Assembly: GCA_947359465.1 (NCBI GenBank)
Contig: OX375872.1
Coordinates: 85,182,931-85,246,930 of the forward strand
DNA from: Metellina segmentata
Taxonomy: Eukaryota; Arthropoda; Arachnida; Araneae; Tetragnathidae
DNA length: 64,000 nt
Direction of reading: 5' to 3'
Shown: positions 10,488-22,659 of the stretch, in pieces
Numbering within the stretch: the stretch's first letter is position 1
Layout: the number at the start of each line of letters is the position of its first letter
The notes under the pieces: generated by a model
What the model saw: only the letters and a program-made list of their open reading frames with translations
Databases searched by the model: none
What the model was told of the DNA's origin: nothing
Translations under genes and position numbers: made by a program

Positions 10488-10971
10488 TTAACCCTTCTGG
10501 TGGTTATCTGAATGAGTTATTTCGTAATTAGGAAAACTGACAAGTTCTTGATTCCGTCATAAAAATAATTTACATTATCATGAAGTGGGTTGGGTAGCCA
10601 GATAACGTTACACTGGAGCAACGGTCTATTGGATACGGTCCAGAATCCATCCCGAAAGGAAAGATCCAAGGACAAAACTACGTAATTTTCTACCACTGTC
10701 AGATGACGAGGCAACACCTGAGCTGGCACCCCACTCCCCAAACTTCCACATCATAGCAACGTGAGGACATTTTATGCCATGACAGATTTAACGTGTACCA
10801 GCCCCGAAGACGGTCTCTGGCTGGACTGAGTTTCGATCACGCCTGTTGATAATAATTTGCTCTTCCAACTGGGCTACCGCGGAACTTATCCCGAAATGAT
10901 ATCTCGTTATTAGCAAAATTTATCAGATCTAGATCGACGAGATAACTTCTCGAAACCCCCTGGAGGGTTAA
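10488..10971 (+). repeat. TTAA-MITE copy split by a SINE-A insertion
   Basis: The left part, 10488-~10580, starts TTAACCCTTCTGGTGGTTAT. The right part, ~10884-10971, ends ACCCCCTGGAGGGTTAA. Both termini carry TTAA and match as inverted repeats. The interior is interrupted by a SINE-A copy, so the MITE is older than that SINE insertion. Confidence 0.8.
10582..10883 (-). repeat. SINE-A copy nested in a TTAA-MITE
   Basis: Minus-strand copy from head (GGTAGCCCAGTTGGAAGAGC at 10877 downward) to a 3' end at ~10582 with a GGTTGGGTAGCC tail region on the + strand. It is nearly complete. Confidence 0.85.
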
Positions 10972-11119
10972 AACCTATTTAAATTAAAAGGAGGGCTCGA
11001 TCTTCTTCCAAAAGCGAAATTAAATTCCGTATAAAACAGGATGTATAGAAAGGGAAAAAAGTCCCTTTGGGCACATCTCGCTGTTCCTTTACATCCAACC
11101 GATATACAATTTTTCATTG

Positions 11120-11200
11120 GTTAGGTTATGTAGTTAATTAACGCCGCACTGGAGCAACACAACGGGCTATTGGCAACGGTAAAGGATGAATCCAGATGAA
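11120..11200 (-). repeat. SINE-A 3' end fragment
   Basis: On the + strand: GTAGTTAATTAACGCCGCAC, then TGGAGCAACACAACGGGCTA and TTGGCAACGG. Only the last ~80 bp of the family are present. Confidence 0.75.
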
Positions 11201-12510
11201 TTTTCCACAGGAGGGTTAATCAAATGAAAAAATATAATTGCAATTTTTGACTTCTGTAACTAACTACAGAGACTACACGTTTCCCCTTCTTTTCTACTAC
11301 TTTCGAAATTACTGTAAAATAAATACAATTGTGTTGTATTTAAGTTCTGGAGCTTTTATAAATCAATGACGGCAATTTTGTATCGGTTAGCAGCAAGTAT
11401 TTTCAAGAATCAAAATGGGAGGTTAATGTCGTATTCTGTTTCGTAGCACCGAAAATACAAACGCTTTCTACTGGACGAAGAAATTCCGATTTTATTTTGC
11501 AATATGACTGGAACGAAAATATAACTTTGAAAATATTTCTTAAAATTGCTCACCCCTAAAACAAAGCAGACTTATCAGTTCTGTAATTTCGATTAAAAAA
11601 AGTTTTCTGTTTTTGAATTCTACTGGAAATTGTATTTCCTGCTATTTAATTTTGTTTAAGTAAAATGGGACTTTTTATCTTTGAAATGTAGGTGAAACTT
11701 GGAAAGCATTTAAAGCACATAAAGGTTCTGACCTTTTTCCGCGGAAGCATCTGAACCTACACAGTGGCTTCGATACGGCCTTGTTTCTGATGTATTGCTT
11801 TACTTATCTTCCCATCGCTGAGTAGAAGTGAAAAATCCAGTTCCTTTCCATTTCTTTCATCGGTTGAAAGCCCGGTTTCCACAGCCTGTATCTCAAACGA
11901 AGTGGCGCAATCTCTAAACCTGGACCCACCACAGTTTTAAAGCAACTTTTAGGTAACTGGTTTCTAAAACCACAATATGGGTCTTTCACAAAAGATTCCC
12001 AGCGATTTGTGAGAAGCAGATCCTTTATTTTTAACATGTAGGCGGCGTTGGAAAGGGGAATGTAGGTCAAAAAAAGAATTCTGTTCTGCCAGATTCCTGA
12101 GTAAATAGGAGGCGAGGGCCTCGACAATAGATCCTTTCCCCTTTTTATTTAGTGGTTAAAAAGAAAGAAAAACGCGTAGAAGGGTGAGATGAGAAAAAAA
12201 GAGAGAAAGTTTTTAAAATGCTTTTCGGTATCAGGAAAGAATTGGAAATGGTGTCCCATCGAACATCTTATTACTCCTTTCTATCCTCTGGAACTTCCCT
12301 TTCAGTTCAGTTGGGCGCGCTGGTGATGAATAACCTTATTCTACGAGAACGAAAACAGTTCATTGCACGCTGTTAATAAATAATCAGGAAAGAGACACAG
12401 CATAAAATTAGTAAAATGCATCATATTACGTATGACGCATTTTACTAAATTTAATGCGCGACACTTGATTTCACAAAAGTTTGATACATTTTAATCAGCT
12501 AAGTATGTGT
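11201..12510. other. Unassigned spacer with an unrecognised 107-codon ORF
   Basis: No repeat or gene recognised. A 107-codon open frame on the minus strand (12127-11804) has no domain I recognise and lacks evident splice context. It may be chance, in a locally less AT-rich patch (11700-12330). Confidence 0.3.
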
Positions 12511-12514
12511 GCAT

Positions 12515-12787
12515 TTATTTTAATTAACGTCGCACTGGAGCAACACAACGGGTTATTGGCGACGGCCCAGGATCAATCCCAAAGGGAAACATTCCAGAAC
12601 AACACCACGTAATTTTGAACCACGGTCAGAAAACGAGGCAGCACCTGAGCTAGCACCCCACTCTCCAAACTTCCACACTATGCCAAAGTGAAGACATTTG
12701 AGGCCACGACACACACCAACCCCCTTCGTACAGGACGGTCTTTGATTGGTTATGCGTTATTCTTCCAACCGGGCTTCCGTGCCCCCC
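12515..12787 (-). repeat. SINE-A copy, near full length
   Basis: 3' end at 12521 (TTAATTAACGTCGCACTGGA on the + strand), body intact, head near 12785 (CTTCCAACCGGGCTTCCGTG). A short internal deletion removes part of the B-box region. A C-run of about ten lies at the 5' border. Confidence 0.85.
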
Positions 12788-13078
12788 CCCCAATAGTGGA
12801 TCAAATCCTCTGAAGACTGAAGACGTTTGGAAGTGAGTATTTCTTTGGGATCCCTTGTTTGCAATTATTCTCAGATTTTACAACTTTTCTATATTTCGGT
12901 ACTTTCATTACAAGAATATAATCTAAACTATTATCATTAATCAGTAAATACTATAATATACGACAGTTATGAATATCAAATTAATTATGTTCTGGTAGTT
13001 TGGTCTCACTAAGCCATTTTTTAGACAATATTCTCTCCAATATTTAAATTTGGCTAATAATGGTCAAATATGGTCCTT

Positions 13079-13106
13079 GTGTCATAAATCCCCCAAACCA
13101 ACTATT
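13079..13106 (+). repeat. 3' end of an AACC-tailed retroposon
   Basis: GTGTCATAAATCCCCCAAAC then CAACTA; upstream GGTCAAATATGGTCC also matches, inverted, the retroposon at 16354-16634. A truncated copy. Confidence 0.5.
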
Positions 13107-14030
13107 TAAATTAACTATAGAGTGTAATAAGGTAAGCTTAACATAGTATATCTGTTAATTAAAAGTAAACCAAGCACTCCAGTAAGTTAAGCGTTTAGAT
13201 GCATTTCAGTTTAATCTGAATTATTAATTCTAAATCTGAAAAAAATGCATACAGGTTTATTCCATTAGCACTAAGTGCTGAAATTCCACCTTAAACATAA
13301 TCAATTTTTCTTAAATATTTTACTGAGTGAAATTTTTGTTATAAAATCGTGACGCTCATATTTGAAAATATAAATTCTTGTAATTGTAACCGAATTCTCT
13401 GCTTGTTATAGAAATAAAACGAAATTTTGGTTAAAAATCCACTACTTTAATTTTAATTATTTCATTTTTAAAATTCTAAATCTGAAAAAAAAAAAACCAC
13501 TCACACACTATTGACCTCAAGGAATTATTAAATAATCGTAGGCCTCCCTATAAAAATTACATAGGTGCGCTCCTAGTGGGGAATTTACCAATGCAGAACT
13601 TAGAATAGGACGAAGTTTATCTGAAAACAATAATACACAATAATAATTAACCCCTTTTTACTCCTTGCCTCACTTCTATATTTAAAGAAATTGGATGGCC
13701 TCAATAAAATAAAAGCAAACATCCTGTAGATAAAATTAAGAAATCAACTAGCAAAATTAAATCATGCATACTTAAATTTGCATTAAGTAGGCATTTCAGC
13801 CCTAACTCATCAGACCCAAAATAAAACATCACGTTTGATTGTTTTAAATTAGTGAGATAAGCTTAATAAATGGTTTCAATTCAAGGTACCGATTTAATTA
13901 ATATCAGTTATAAGCACCCTCTTTTTGTAGTATCCAGCGTGCTATACGAAAACCACTCTTAAGATTCGTGTACAGTCTTTTATCTTTTGTGCTCTAGACA
14001 ATTTTCTCTAATTCAGACAAATATATTCAA
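13107..14030. other. AT-rich spacer
   Basis: No gene recognised. A segment near 13338-13372 (ATAAAATCGTGACGCTCATA) recurs at 26150-26175 with one change, so it belongs to an otherwise unidentified repeat. Confidence 0.5.
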
Positions 14031-14034
14031 CCAA

Positions 14035-14122
14035 ATATAGGTAGGTAGGTATTTTAAACAGAGTGGCCGTGGGGCATAAGAGCGGGCTATTGGCGAAGGT
14101 CCGTGACGAAACCCGCCGGGTA
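14035..14122 (-). repeat. SINE-A 3' end fragment
   Basis: + strand shows a (GGTA)n tail (TAGGTAGGTAGGTATTTTAA) then GGGCTATTGGCGAAGGTCCG. The first bases after the tail are diverged. Confidence 0.65.
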
Positions 14123-15590
14123 AGATCCGCCACCAAGTACAGGAATGGAATGATAACATTAATTATTTTGGCAACCTGTTGCATTCGAATATTTATACAG
14201 TTTGATGGCAGAGCTTATAAGAAATTTTATCATCGTACAATTTTGAAATCCCCACTTCCTTCTACATATTCAAACTGTCTCCATGTAAAGCATACACTCC
14301 ATTTTAAGAATCACCGTTCTAGTACGAGAATCATAATTATGGGCTAGTTAATAGTTCATGGTCTTGGATTATTATTGGATGATTCACTTGTACAGCTACA
14401 TAAGAGGGATCTACCACCTTTTCGAGACTCACATACTTCGTGATACACATGTCTGACGATTAAGAATTTCAACCACTTCAAGGTTCAATTCCCGTTCAAG
14501 GCATGGATGTTCGTAATGATTTTGATCTACTTGAAGGCTTTAAAAGACCAATCAAATAAACTCTAGTGTTGCAAAAAGACAAAGCAAAACAAAACTTATA
14601 ATTTTGAAGGTAGACTAGAAATATATATTTCTTTCTATGTTTTAAAGGAAAAACTACTTTTGAAGAGATATAACTAATAAAAAGAAACGATTTGTTGTAG
14701 GGTTTAGTTTGAAGACGTAGTTTGTATAGTGTTTAGCTCGTTAGTATGCAGGAAAGTTTAGATGGTTAGGTTTATCCCTCTTTTCATTTTTTGCTACGCG
14801 AGACCTAATTAGACCGGGATGTAACAGAAAAGTTTGGAATGTGAAAAGAGAAGGAAAAAGGAGGGAGAAATGGTGATCAGCATACTAGTCACAGGTTATA
14901 ATTGACATTGTGGTTACTGATTAATATGTATGATTACTCAGTAACCACATGCATTCTGACTCACTGCGAATATATTTTATTATTATCATATTTTATTACT
15001 ATCATTAAGAGATGGAGTCATACAGATTCCCATACTTTTTTAGATGAACATTCAAAGGTTACTTTCCGACATTCATATCAAAAATACGTTTTTCACAAGG
15101 AAACTCATTTGCTTGCATTAAAATTTAAAAAAATTTAACATAATCTTTACTATTTGAAGTGATCCAAATAAAAACCTTCACCGCAAAATTACCTAAAAAC
15201 TTATTTATGCTTCCGAAATCAACCAAACACTGTTTTCAAATTCATCATAAAAAGTGAAACTTTTAACCTAAAATGATCAGACAAAATCATACATTTCAAA
15301 CTTCGAAATATCATTTAATCAAAGAAGTTTTGATGCCTTTTCGAATAAAAATAAAAATATTTAGGATTATATTTTTGAAAGTTTGTTTTATTAGTCAGCG
15401 CAGAATAAACACTCTCACATTCAGCAACCTTTTTTATCGACGAGCTCATGTATACCATTTATGTAGCATGTATTGTTTTATGAATAAAAAACAAGGCTAA
15501 CTCCGATGTTATCTGTTCCTTTTCTTAACAGTTTCTTTTGCATGTGGTTGTACAGAAAAAGAGGAAAAGATAATAATCACATGGGGAAAT
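14123..15590. other. AT-rich spacer
   Basis: Several open frames of 75-95 codons are present but are low-complexity and unlike any family I know. No repeat was recognised here. Confidence 0.4.
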
Positions 15591-15591
15591 G

Positions 15592-16310
15592 TCAGAGAAT
15601 AACTTGGTTGCGGAGCAATAATTCCCATTCTAAAGCGATAGTCAAACTGTGGGGAACTTTTGCTGTATGGTTTTTGTCACTGTGCTGTAAAAACCTCACG
15701 TTTTTTCTGTTCAGCAGTGATGGCTTGTGCACTGCAGTCTGTGAATCGATGCATCGCACACATGCTCGAAGTGACAAGCATAAACTTCAGTCGTAAATGC
15801 TTAACTTTTGGGAAGAAACTCGTGGTAAACAATACCGGTCAAAGTCCACCATACTCAAAGCATAATGAGATGGAGTGAAGCCATTGCAAATGGGGAAATG
15901 GGTCTTTCGGTGACAGACAATGAGTCCGTTTGTTGCTGGAGAATTGGATACGTTTTTCATCACGCATCAACAAATATCCAAAACTGGATAATTTTTACGA
16001 CGTGAGATTAGTGGAGAGGAGACTGTAAGTCTTTGAAATGTATTGATCGCTGACACTGACAAAGCATGAGGACCAACTAACTGAACTTCCACATATTCCT
16101 CAAGTTTATGTAAATGCAGTGGACGGTTTCGTTACTTCAAGTCTTCGTCATTAAGGACAGATCTTCCAGTGCATGGTTCATCTTCCACAGATTTTTGACC
16201 AGAGAGAAAAAATGTGCTCCATCTTTATGCGGTCTGATTTCTTGCAGCACTGCTTCCAAACGCAATGCATATTTTACTACACACGTCTGCAGCATTTGTA
16301 CCAATTTCAA
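15592..16310 (-). mobile_element. Relic of a mariner-type transposase
   Basis: Minus-strand translation gives scattered mariner blocks. An N-terminal piece with CSKICIAFGSSAA and KSVEDEPCTGRS resembles the K-S/G-x-SVEDDPR-SGRP block that ends the mariner DNA-binding domain. A C-terminal piece, NRKNVRFLQHSDKNHTAKV, sits where mariner has NRKGVxFxxDNARPHTA. Between them are stops and frame changes, and the second catalytic Asp is Ser. No terminal repeats were found. The element is long dead, and the assignment rests on these blocks only. Confidence 0.45.
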
Positions 16311-16353
16311 CTTCATAAAGCAAACGTCATCGAATAACGTTAGGTTTAACAGG

Positions 16354-16634
16354 TTGGTTGTTTCGGGGTTTTATGACGTCAAATACATATTTGGCCATGC
16401 TGCGCCACACACGACAGTGTCAAGTAAAAATTACAACGAAAGGAAAAAATAGGAATGGGGAAAATAGAGCAGTGGGATGGAAGCAGAAAAATATTGCTTG
16501 GGTATCCCCGGGGACCGACCCCTCCCCCCCGTATATCCCAGAAACAGTAAACCCCGAGGGAAACAAAAAGATGGTTCAATTACCTCCGGTCCGTGAACCC
16601 CATACACATATAAACGAGATGTGCCCCTGAGGGC
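16354..16634 (-). mobile_element. Retroposon insertion with 13-bp target duplication
   Basis: A 281-bp insert lies between two identical 13-mers, TAGGTTTAACAGG, at 16341-16353 and 16635-16647. Read on the minus strand, its 3' end is CGTCATAAAACCCCGAAAC then AACCAA, matching the retroposon ends at 6391-6443 and 13079-13106. The 5' half is markedly GC-rich (GGGGTTCACGGACCGG; GGGGGGAGGGGTCGG). The long exact duplication and shared 3' end fit target-primed reverse transcription. The source family is not identified. Confidence 0.7.
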
Positions 16635-16967
16635 TAGGTTTAACAGGCATTTTGAAACGAAATATGTCACCGAAAACCAAACCAAACTCAGTGAAACTTA
16701 CTCATAAACAAGACTTGGTATATTTAAACTTTACGACGCAACACAAAAACGTGAAATATACAAATTTATTTGCGATAAAATCTGCTGCTGCAGTTATCTC
16801 TTCTGAAAAGAGTCTGAACTTTTTTGGTTACCTGATATATCAATGCCTTTATTAAAATAAAAACTAATATAGGAAGAGGTAACGAAATTCAACGGGAATG
16901 TGTCATTTAGTTATAAAATTGATCCTCAAATCGCGTTTTAATGATTGGTAGATTGTCTAGGAGATAT

Positions 16968-17022
16968 TAAGGTAGGCAGGTATTAATTAATGTCGCACTG
17001 GAGAAACACCACGGACTAGTCT
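16968..17022 (-). repeat. SINE-A 3' end fragment
   Basis: + strand: AAGGTAGGCAGGTATTAATT, then AATGTCGCACTGGAGAAACA. Only the tail and ~50 bp survive. Confidence 0.75.
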
Positions 17023-19846
17023 TGGTGCTATTCAAGGGACCAACTTTCTTACTGAAACAGAACTAATGAAATATGTGTACCATAATTTGTCGTTCGATAA
17101 TTTAAATCCCGTGCTGTGTTCGGATGTTTATACTTCGCCAGTTTTGATACTATTTAGAAAACGACCACCTTTACAATATATAACATTGATAAGATATATC
17201 TGTGAGACTTATTCATTAAATCTAAAATCAATGTTTTATAAAGTTTAAGTATTGCACACGGTGATTGAATGTCCATGCTCTAGAATTTGTGTTGTGGGGG
17301 ACTGTCCATATGGCATCTCGGTTAAATGCCGGTTGATCTGAATCTTGAACCGGTACCGATGTGCACATCGAAACTAAAAAAATAAACATGTCACTGCTTT
17401 TAAACTTATTTATCGAATTTAAAACATTTATTCCAGTTATCTTTGTTGCATTAAACCTATTCCATGAAATTGTAAAAAAAAAATTATTTGTGATCATGCT
17501 TTTGAATTATTTTCCACATACTCATGCACCAAAGAATGTGACACATTTCTAATTTGTTGATGAAATTTTTTCAATTCGGGTGTGTCTCCGTTTTATTAAT
17601 TAATGTTCCCTGCTGTTTCAAAGAATTTCAGCGCCCTATATAAAAAAAAGGTCAGTGGTCCTCCAGATGTCAGAGCTGTCCCCATCCCCTCATTTCGAAC
17701 TACACGAATAAAGAGAGTGCACAAAAAAATAGTTTTAAAATGAAAGAGGTAACTTTGCAAATTAAAAAAAATGTGATAATTCGGACGTTTTTGTGGCCAA
17801 CGATTATCAAAGAAAACTTCCCTTTTACTTTCTGAAATAGTCTATTGTGTTGCTAGTGCGACAGAAATTCAAACTACCATCTCACTTTCTCTTTCAATTC
17901 AATGTATTTTAGAGGTGGCGCCATCTGTCTACAACTATTGTAATCTAAACGGGAATTAAAAATAATGATAAAATAAAGCAAAAACAGTGTTAGCTAAAAA
18001 TTTAACAAAGTAATTATTTTACGTGTGAAATAGGAAGAATATAGGAAGAGTCTTACAAGTGCTTGAAACTATTGCTTCAGTATAACAATTAAATAAATTT
18101 ATTTTAATAAACATCTAGATCAGTGAAAAAAAAATGATTAAGATGGCAGGAAAGATTTATAATGCAAAAAACACTAATTATTATATATCCTTTTCTTAAA
18201 ATGATATAACATAACGTATTTTGTGATAAATATATTGAGAATAATTCATTCATATTTTATCATGATCAATTAGACTAAAACAACTCTTCAGTGTTAAAAC
18301 TTAATGGATAACAATAAAAATAAAGAATCATAGTAAAAATATTAAAAAGAACTTTTAGTAAAGTTTTGAAATTAATGATTTTGATCTTTTGGGGTTTTCA
18401 AACAGCTGCAAAATATTAAGACTTGCGAATTACTTTGGGAGACCCGTAACCAAGTAAAACTAAATGCGTCATAAGTTTATGTTAAAAATATGGATATTAC
18501 TATAAATTATTGTACGTCATATTGTATAACCTTTGAACCAAGAAAGGAAAAGAATAAATTCTTTCATTTTGTGAAAAAGTACCTTTTCTAAAATTTAAAA
18601 CATATATGAGGGTATTAAATTTGTGAGTGTGTTTACTTCAAATAATTTTCTTTCAAATGCTATTCCTTCATGACTTTATTAACTGCATTGAAACTTTATT
18701 CGCAGTTTTTCATAAAATTATCTTCGTTTATAATGCAGCAAATAAATTTGTAATGAGTTCGAGAGATTGAAATGAGTTCAATAATTCCGTTTTTTTAATG
18801 CTCTTATTTGTAATATAATATTAGCCAAGTTGATTTAATTCTAGATATTTGCAAATGTAGGTATGATATCTTTGTTTTCCTAGATTTAAAGTAGTAGATA
18901 GGGATACAGGTTTCAAAGCCTTAAAATGCTGCTCAGTGAAATGTATCGAAGCAGTTAAATTAGTAGCAAACTTTTACAGTAAAAATATTTTTACTCTTGC
19001 CTTAAGATTACGAGGCGAATTGTTTTGTCAAATTATTTGGCATTGAGGTGTAATGTCAGTGAAAAAGCGAGGTTTTTAAAACTAAGAGTTTTTACGTAAA
19101 TTATTATAATCGTTCTTCGCTTCAGATTAATATTAAAGTCAAATCAACTCAATATTGATTATAAAGTGTCGAAATTTATAAGTGACAGAGAAACAAATAA
19201 CATTTTCCACACTATTTATAAAAGACTATAACTTACACATAATAATAAAGAAGAAACATGTCAATTTATATAGTAAATAATCTACTCATATTCACATATA
19301 ATATAGATTACAGTCGCAATTTTTATAACACAAATGACTTAGAAATAGCTTTCACATTGCATTCCACTACCATGCATAATGAAAGTTATGATGTCTATTG
19401 TAAATAGGAACGACGTTGTCTTAAAATCATAACAAACTTCCCCATTTATAAGAAGTTTAACGTATGGGGATTCGAATACACTGACTTCACTGAGCGTATT
19501 TGCAGTTCACAATATCAGAGTACATTTTCTTCGAGCAGACTTGTTGGTGTTAAATATAAAATTAATTCATAAGAAAATCATGTCACATAGCATGTTTATG
19601 CTTCCTTCGTCTTTTTTCAAGTATAATGTATCCATTAATTTCTAATTTAGCTTCTCCAACATTCACAATTCCCCAAACAATGCGAGGGAACCACTTTTGT
19701 GACCTGGAAGACATAGAGCAACTCTAGGAGTTACTCGTGAACGGGATAATAGACTTTCTGGCACTGTAGGGAGCTGCATTGAATCGGAATAGCTCAATTA
19801 AGTCCATTGGGCAGGAAAGCATACGTAGTTTCGTCCTGTACTGGTG
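17023..19846. other. AT-rich stretch downstream of Nkx6
   Basis: No gene or repeat recognised. The segment from 19846 downward should contain the Nkx6 3' UTR on the minus strand. Reverse-strand AATAAA signals occur near 18675-18700, but no single polyadenylation site can be chosen. Confidence 0.4.
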
Positions 19847-20050
19847 TCAAAGTATGCTTTCAGATGAATCGTCGTGTCTGCAGTTGGATCTGAGAAGGTT
19901 CATTTTCAGTCTCTTAGAGTCAAAATCATCTCGATCGGATAAGTCTTCATGCCGAAAATGTTCAGCTACAGAGTCATGTTTCCGTTTAGCGGTAGCCATT
20001 TCTGCAGCATGTTTTTTCCGCCATTTCGTTCTTCTGTTCTGAAACCATAC
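19847..20050 (-). CDS. Nkx6: Nkx6 homeobox protein, exon 3 (end of homeodomain, C-terminus)
   Basis: This last coding exon begins after a TTTATTTAG acceptor at 20050 with [20 protein letters not shown]. That is helix 3 of the homeodomain, including Trp48, Phe49, Asn51 and Arg53, followed by the Nkx6-specific [11 protein letters not shown] extension. It continues with 47 residues rich in His, Asp and Arg ([18 protein letters not shown]) and ends ...SESIL with TGA at 19849-19847. The C-terminal acidic and lysine-rich stretch of vertebrate NKX6-1 is much shorter here. Asn51 and Gln50 are the base-contacting residues, so DNA recognition (TAAT core) should be conserved. The join to exon 2 falls between homeodomain residues 46 and 47, a widely shared homeobox intron position. 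The identification is secure. Confidence 0.96.
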   Translation of the reverse strand, partial: VWFQNRRTKWRKKHAAEMATAKRKHDSVAEHFRHEDLSDRDDFDSKRLKMNLLRSNCRHDDSSESIL

Positions 20051-20235
20051 CTAAATAAAAATAAAATAATTATGTTGAAACGTATAATTGGTATAGTCTT
20101 AATCACAGTTGAATAAAGGTTTTGAAAGTGTATCTGCAAAGTGAATTACCGTAAAGGTATTGATGTACTTTAAAAAACAGTTTATCAGTGAAAGATATGC
20201 GGTAACATGTCTATCCAGAATGTTAGAAAACATTC

Positions 20236-20312
20236 TATATATGTTATATATATTAGACAATTATGTTATATATATTAGATTAAACATGTTATATATATTA
20301 GACAAAATAATA
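20236..20312. repeat. Short tandem repeat of ~22-36 bp units
   Basis: Three spaced copies of ATGTTATATATATTAGA, in the small Nkx6 intron, directly before the Tc1-like element. The last copy runs into ACAAAATAATATAAACACCT, which looks like a Tc1 inverted terminal repeat. Confidence 0.7.
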
Positions 20313-20475
20313 TAAACACCTGTGAAAAAATAGCACTCGAAAGAATCCTTTCGTATACTCCTGCCGTCTAGCGGTGAAGGGTGCCACCAAGCGGATGAGA
20401 AAGTACACACATTAGTCTGCTACTAGCAGTGATAGAAGTCGGATGCGAAAGATATTTCTGTGTTAAAATTGCGTT

Positions 20476-21381
20476 ATGGCTGACCTCTCTGATTTCGAAA
20501 GAGGCATGTTTGTTGGAGGCCGTCTTGCTGGAGCCTCAGTAACGATAACGGCCACCCTTCTAGGTGTTGGGAGAAGTACAGTGTCGACTGTAATGTCAGC
20601 ATATTTGAAACAGGGAAAAACATCATCTAAAAAGCACAACAGTGGTCGAAAATCGAAGGTGAATGACAGAGACAGAAGGATTTTGAAGCGGATTGTGGCA
20701 AAAAAACACCAGATAACAGCATCCCAGATAACATCTGAGATGAACACACATCTACAGGAAACAGTTTTATCAAAAACTATCCGGCGTGAACTGCATATGG
20801 CAAATATTCATGGTAGAGCGGCTATTTCAAAACCATTGATCACACCATGCAATGCCTTGAAACGATGAATATGGTGTCGCAAGCATAAAAATTGGACACA
20901 ACAACAATGGAAGAAGGTAATATGGTCAGACGAATCGTCGTTCACATTATTTCCGACAAATGGACGTGTTTTGGTTTGGAGAACGCCACCAGAAGACTAT
21001 CAAGTTGACTGTCTTCGGTCTACGGTTAAGCATGGCGGCGGTTCAGTGATGATCTGGGGTGCTATATCACATCATGGTCTTGGCCCACTTGTTGTTCTGA
21101 ATGGCCGTGTTACAGGAGAGGATTATGTCAGTCGTTTGGCCGACCATCTTCACCCAATGGTGCAAACTGTGTTTCCTGACAAACGATCAGCCTTCCAAGA
21201 TAATAATTCCCCCATTCACGCCTGTGGAATTGTACGAGACTGGTTTTATGAACACGACGATGAAATAGAGCACCTCATTTGGCCCCCTCAGTCCCCTGAT
21301 TTCAATATAATTGAACCTTTGTGGGGTATTTTGGAAAACAAGGTGCGCATTCGATTCCGCCCCTCCAAGGACACTTTCTGA
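20476..21381 (+). mobile_element. Tc1/mariner transposase with one in-frame stop, DD37E type
   Basis: A transposase reads in one frame across 302 codons, broken only by TGA at 20866-20868. The N-terminus carries two helix-turn-helix-like segments (SDFERGMFVGGRLAGASVTI; HNSGRKSKVNDRDRRILKRI). The catalytic domain shows WSDESSF (first Asp), GGGSVMIWGAIS, FQDNNSPIHA (second Asp) and SPDFNIIEPLW (Glu). Counting residues between the second Asp and the Glu gives 37, not the 34 usual for Tc1. The element sits in the 2.6-kb Nkx6 intron, antisense to the gene. A left terminal repeat (ACACCTG and AATAATAT core near 20300-20325) is plausible. The right end, perhaps near 21704, is diverged. The single stop suggests a recently inactivated copy or readthrough. 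Confidence 0.85.
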
Positions 21382-21873
21382 ATTAGGGACTTTTTAATCT
21401 GCCACCAGAATAAAGCCAGGGGAGGAACGGTAAAACCACTTGACTCATGAAATGGCACACAATGCTCTGACATGTTATGACGAAGCAGAAACTAACGTCC
21501 ATCATTGTGAAGCTGGCCTCATGCGGAAATGGGCAGAAGCAATTTGGACATGTAGGACAAATAATACAGTATGAAATGGCCCACAATATTCTGGAGTGGT
21601 ATGGCGAAACAGAACTTTCACATCATGGAGGCTTACAACCCATTAATAACACACTCTTTAGTTTCAGCTGTCATTTCTCCAGCACTATTTCTCAATATTT
21701 CCTCAACAGGTTTCTCAAATTTTTCAACAGAACTTGATATTGTTCTGTTGTTATTAAGTGCTCTGTTGGATGCCATTGCACTTCAAAAAATTCACCGAAC
21801 TTTACTGTCACACCTGGTAGATTGCAGGTTTCGATCAAATATATTTAATTCTAAATTTTAATAACTTATATAA

Positions 21874-21892
21874 ATGAGAGAGAGAGAGAGAG
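21874..21892. repeat. (GA)n microsatellite
   Basis: Nine uninterrupted GA units, in the small Nkx6 intron. Confidence 0.9.
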
Positions 21893-22161
21893 ATTTTTAA
21901 CTATTGAGAAAAAATGCTCTACGCAATTTTACTTTTAGCAAAACAATAAATAATTTAATCAAAACTATATTTGTCCAAAAGCAAAAAAGGAATTTGTTAG
22001 CTACTATCTACTTTAATTTGAATGCTACTCTTTTAATACATACTTTTGCATTAAAATGTAATTTTGATATTATCAATCTCCTCAATCATCAAATTATCGA
22101 TAGTTCTAAATTCTATTTCATCATCAAATAGTTGCCAATTGTGAACCTTACAAATATTCAT

Positions 22162-22414
22162 GTAACCCTCCAACTGGTTTTGATTAGTTATCTCGTCTAT
22201 CAAGATCTGACCAATTTTGCTAATGATGAGATATCTCGTAATCAATAATGTCGACTGAACATCGAATGATGAAGGTATTGCCATTTTTTGATGATGATGA
22301 GATCAAGATCAGGTCAGTTTTTCTAATGATGAGATCTTGTCCATCAAGATCTGGTCAGTTTTGCTAATGACGAGATGCTTTGTTGAGGCAGTCACCAGTG
22401 TGATTGAAGGTTAA
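22162..22414 (+). repeat. TTAA-MITE copy
   Basis: Left end GTAACCCTCCAACTGGTTTT, right end AGGTTAA (TTAA at 22411-22414). The interior alternates CGTCTATCAAGATCTGACC and its complement GATCTGGTCAGTTTTGC. It lies within the small Nkx6 intron, 245 bp from exon 2. Confidence 0.8.
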
Positions 22415-22659
22415 AATATTATCAATCTCTGGAGGAATTTTAGTACCTGTGAAATAATTTTCTTGGTACGTGAGACCTTCGAGAGTTAAACTCCGTTTAG
22501 AAGAATCACAAAAGGTCAGAATTCTTCACTTAATAAATATGACACCATTTTTAAAATTACACATAGCTTGACAGTGCAGAAAAATTGAATATGAAGGCTA
22601 GGATGACTAAGCTTAAATTGTGAATGATTAATAGTTTGAATACGTTGAGCTAAACGTAC

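Noticed and set aside
11804..12127. 107-codon minus-strand open frame
   Set aside because: No domain or homologue recognised; reported only as part of a spacer.
22516..22659. Continuation of the homeodomain open frame beyond ESQVK
   Set aside because: The residues after the donor (VRLAQRIQ) are not homeodomain, and the true continuation is exon 3 at 20050.
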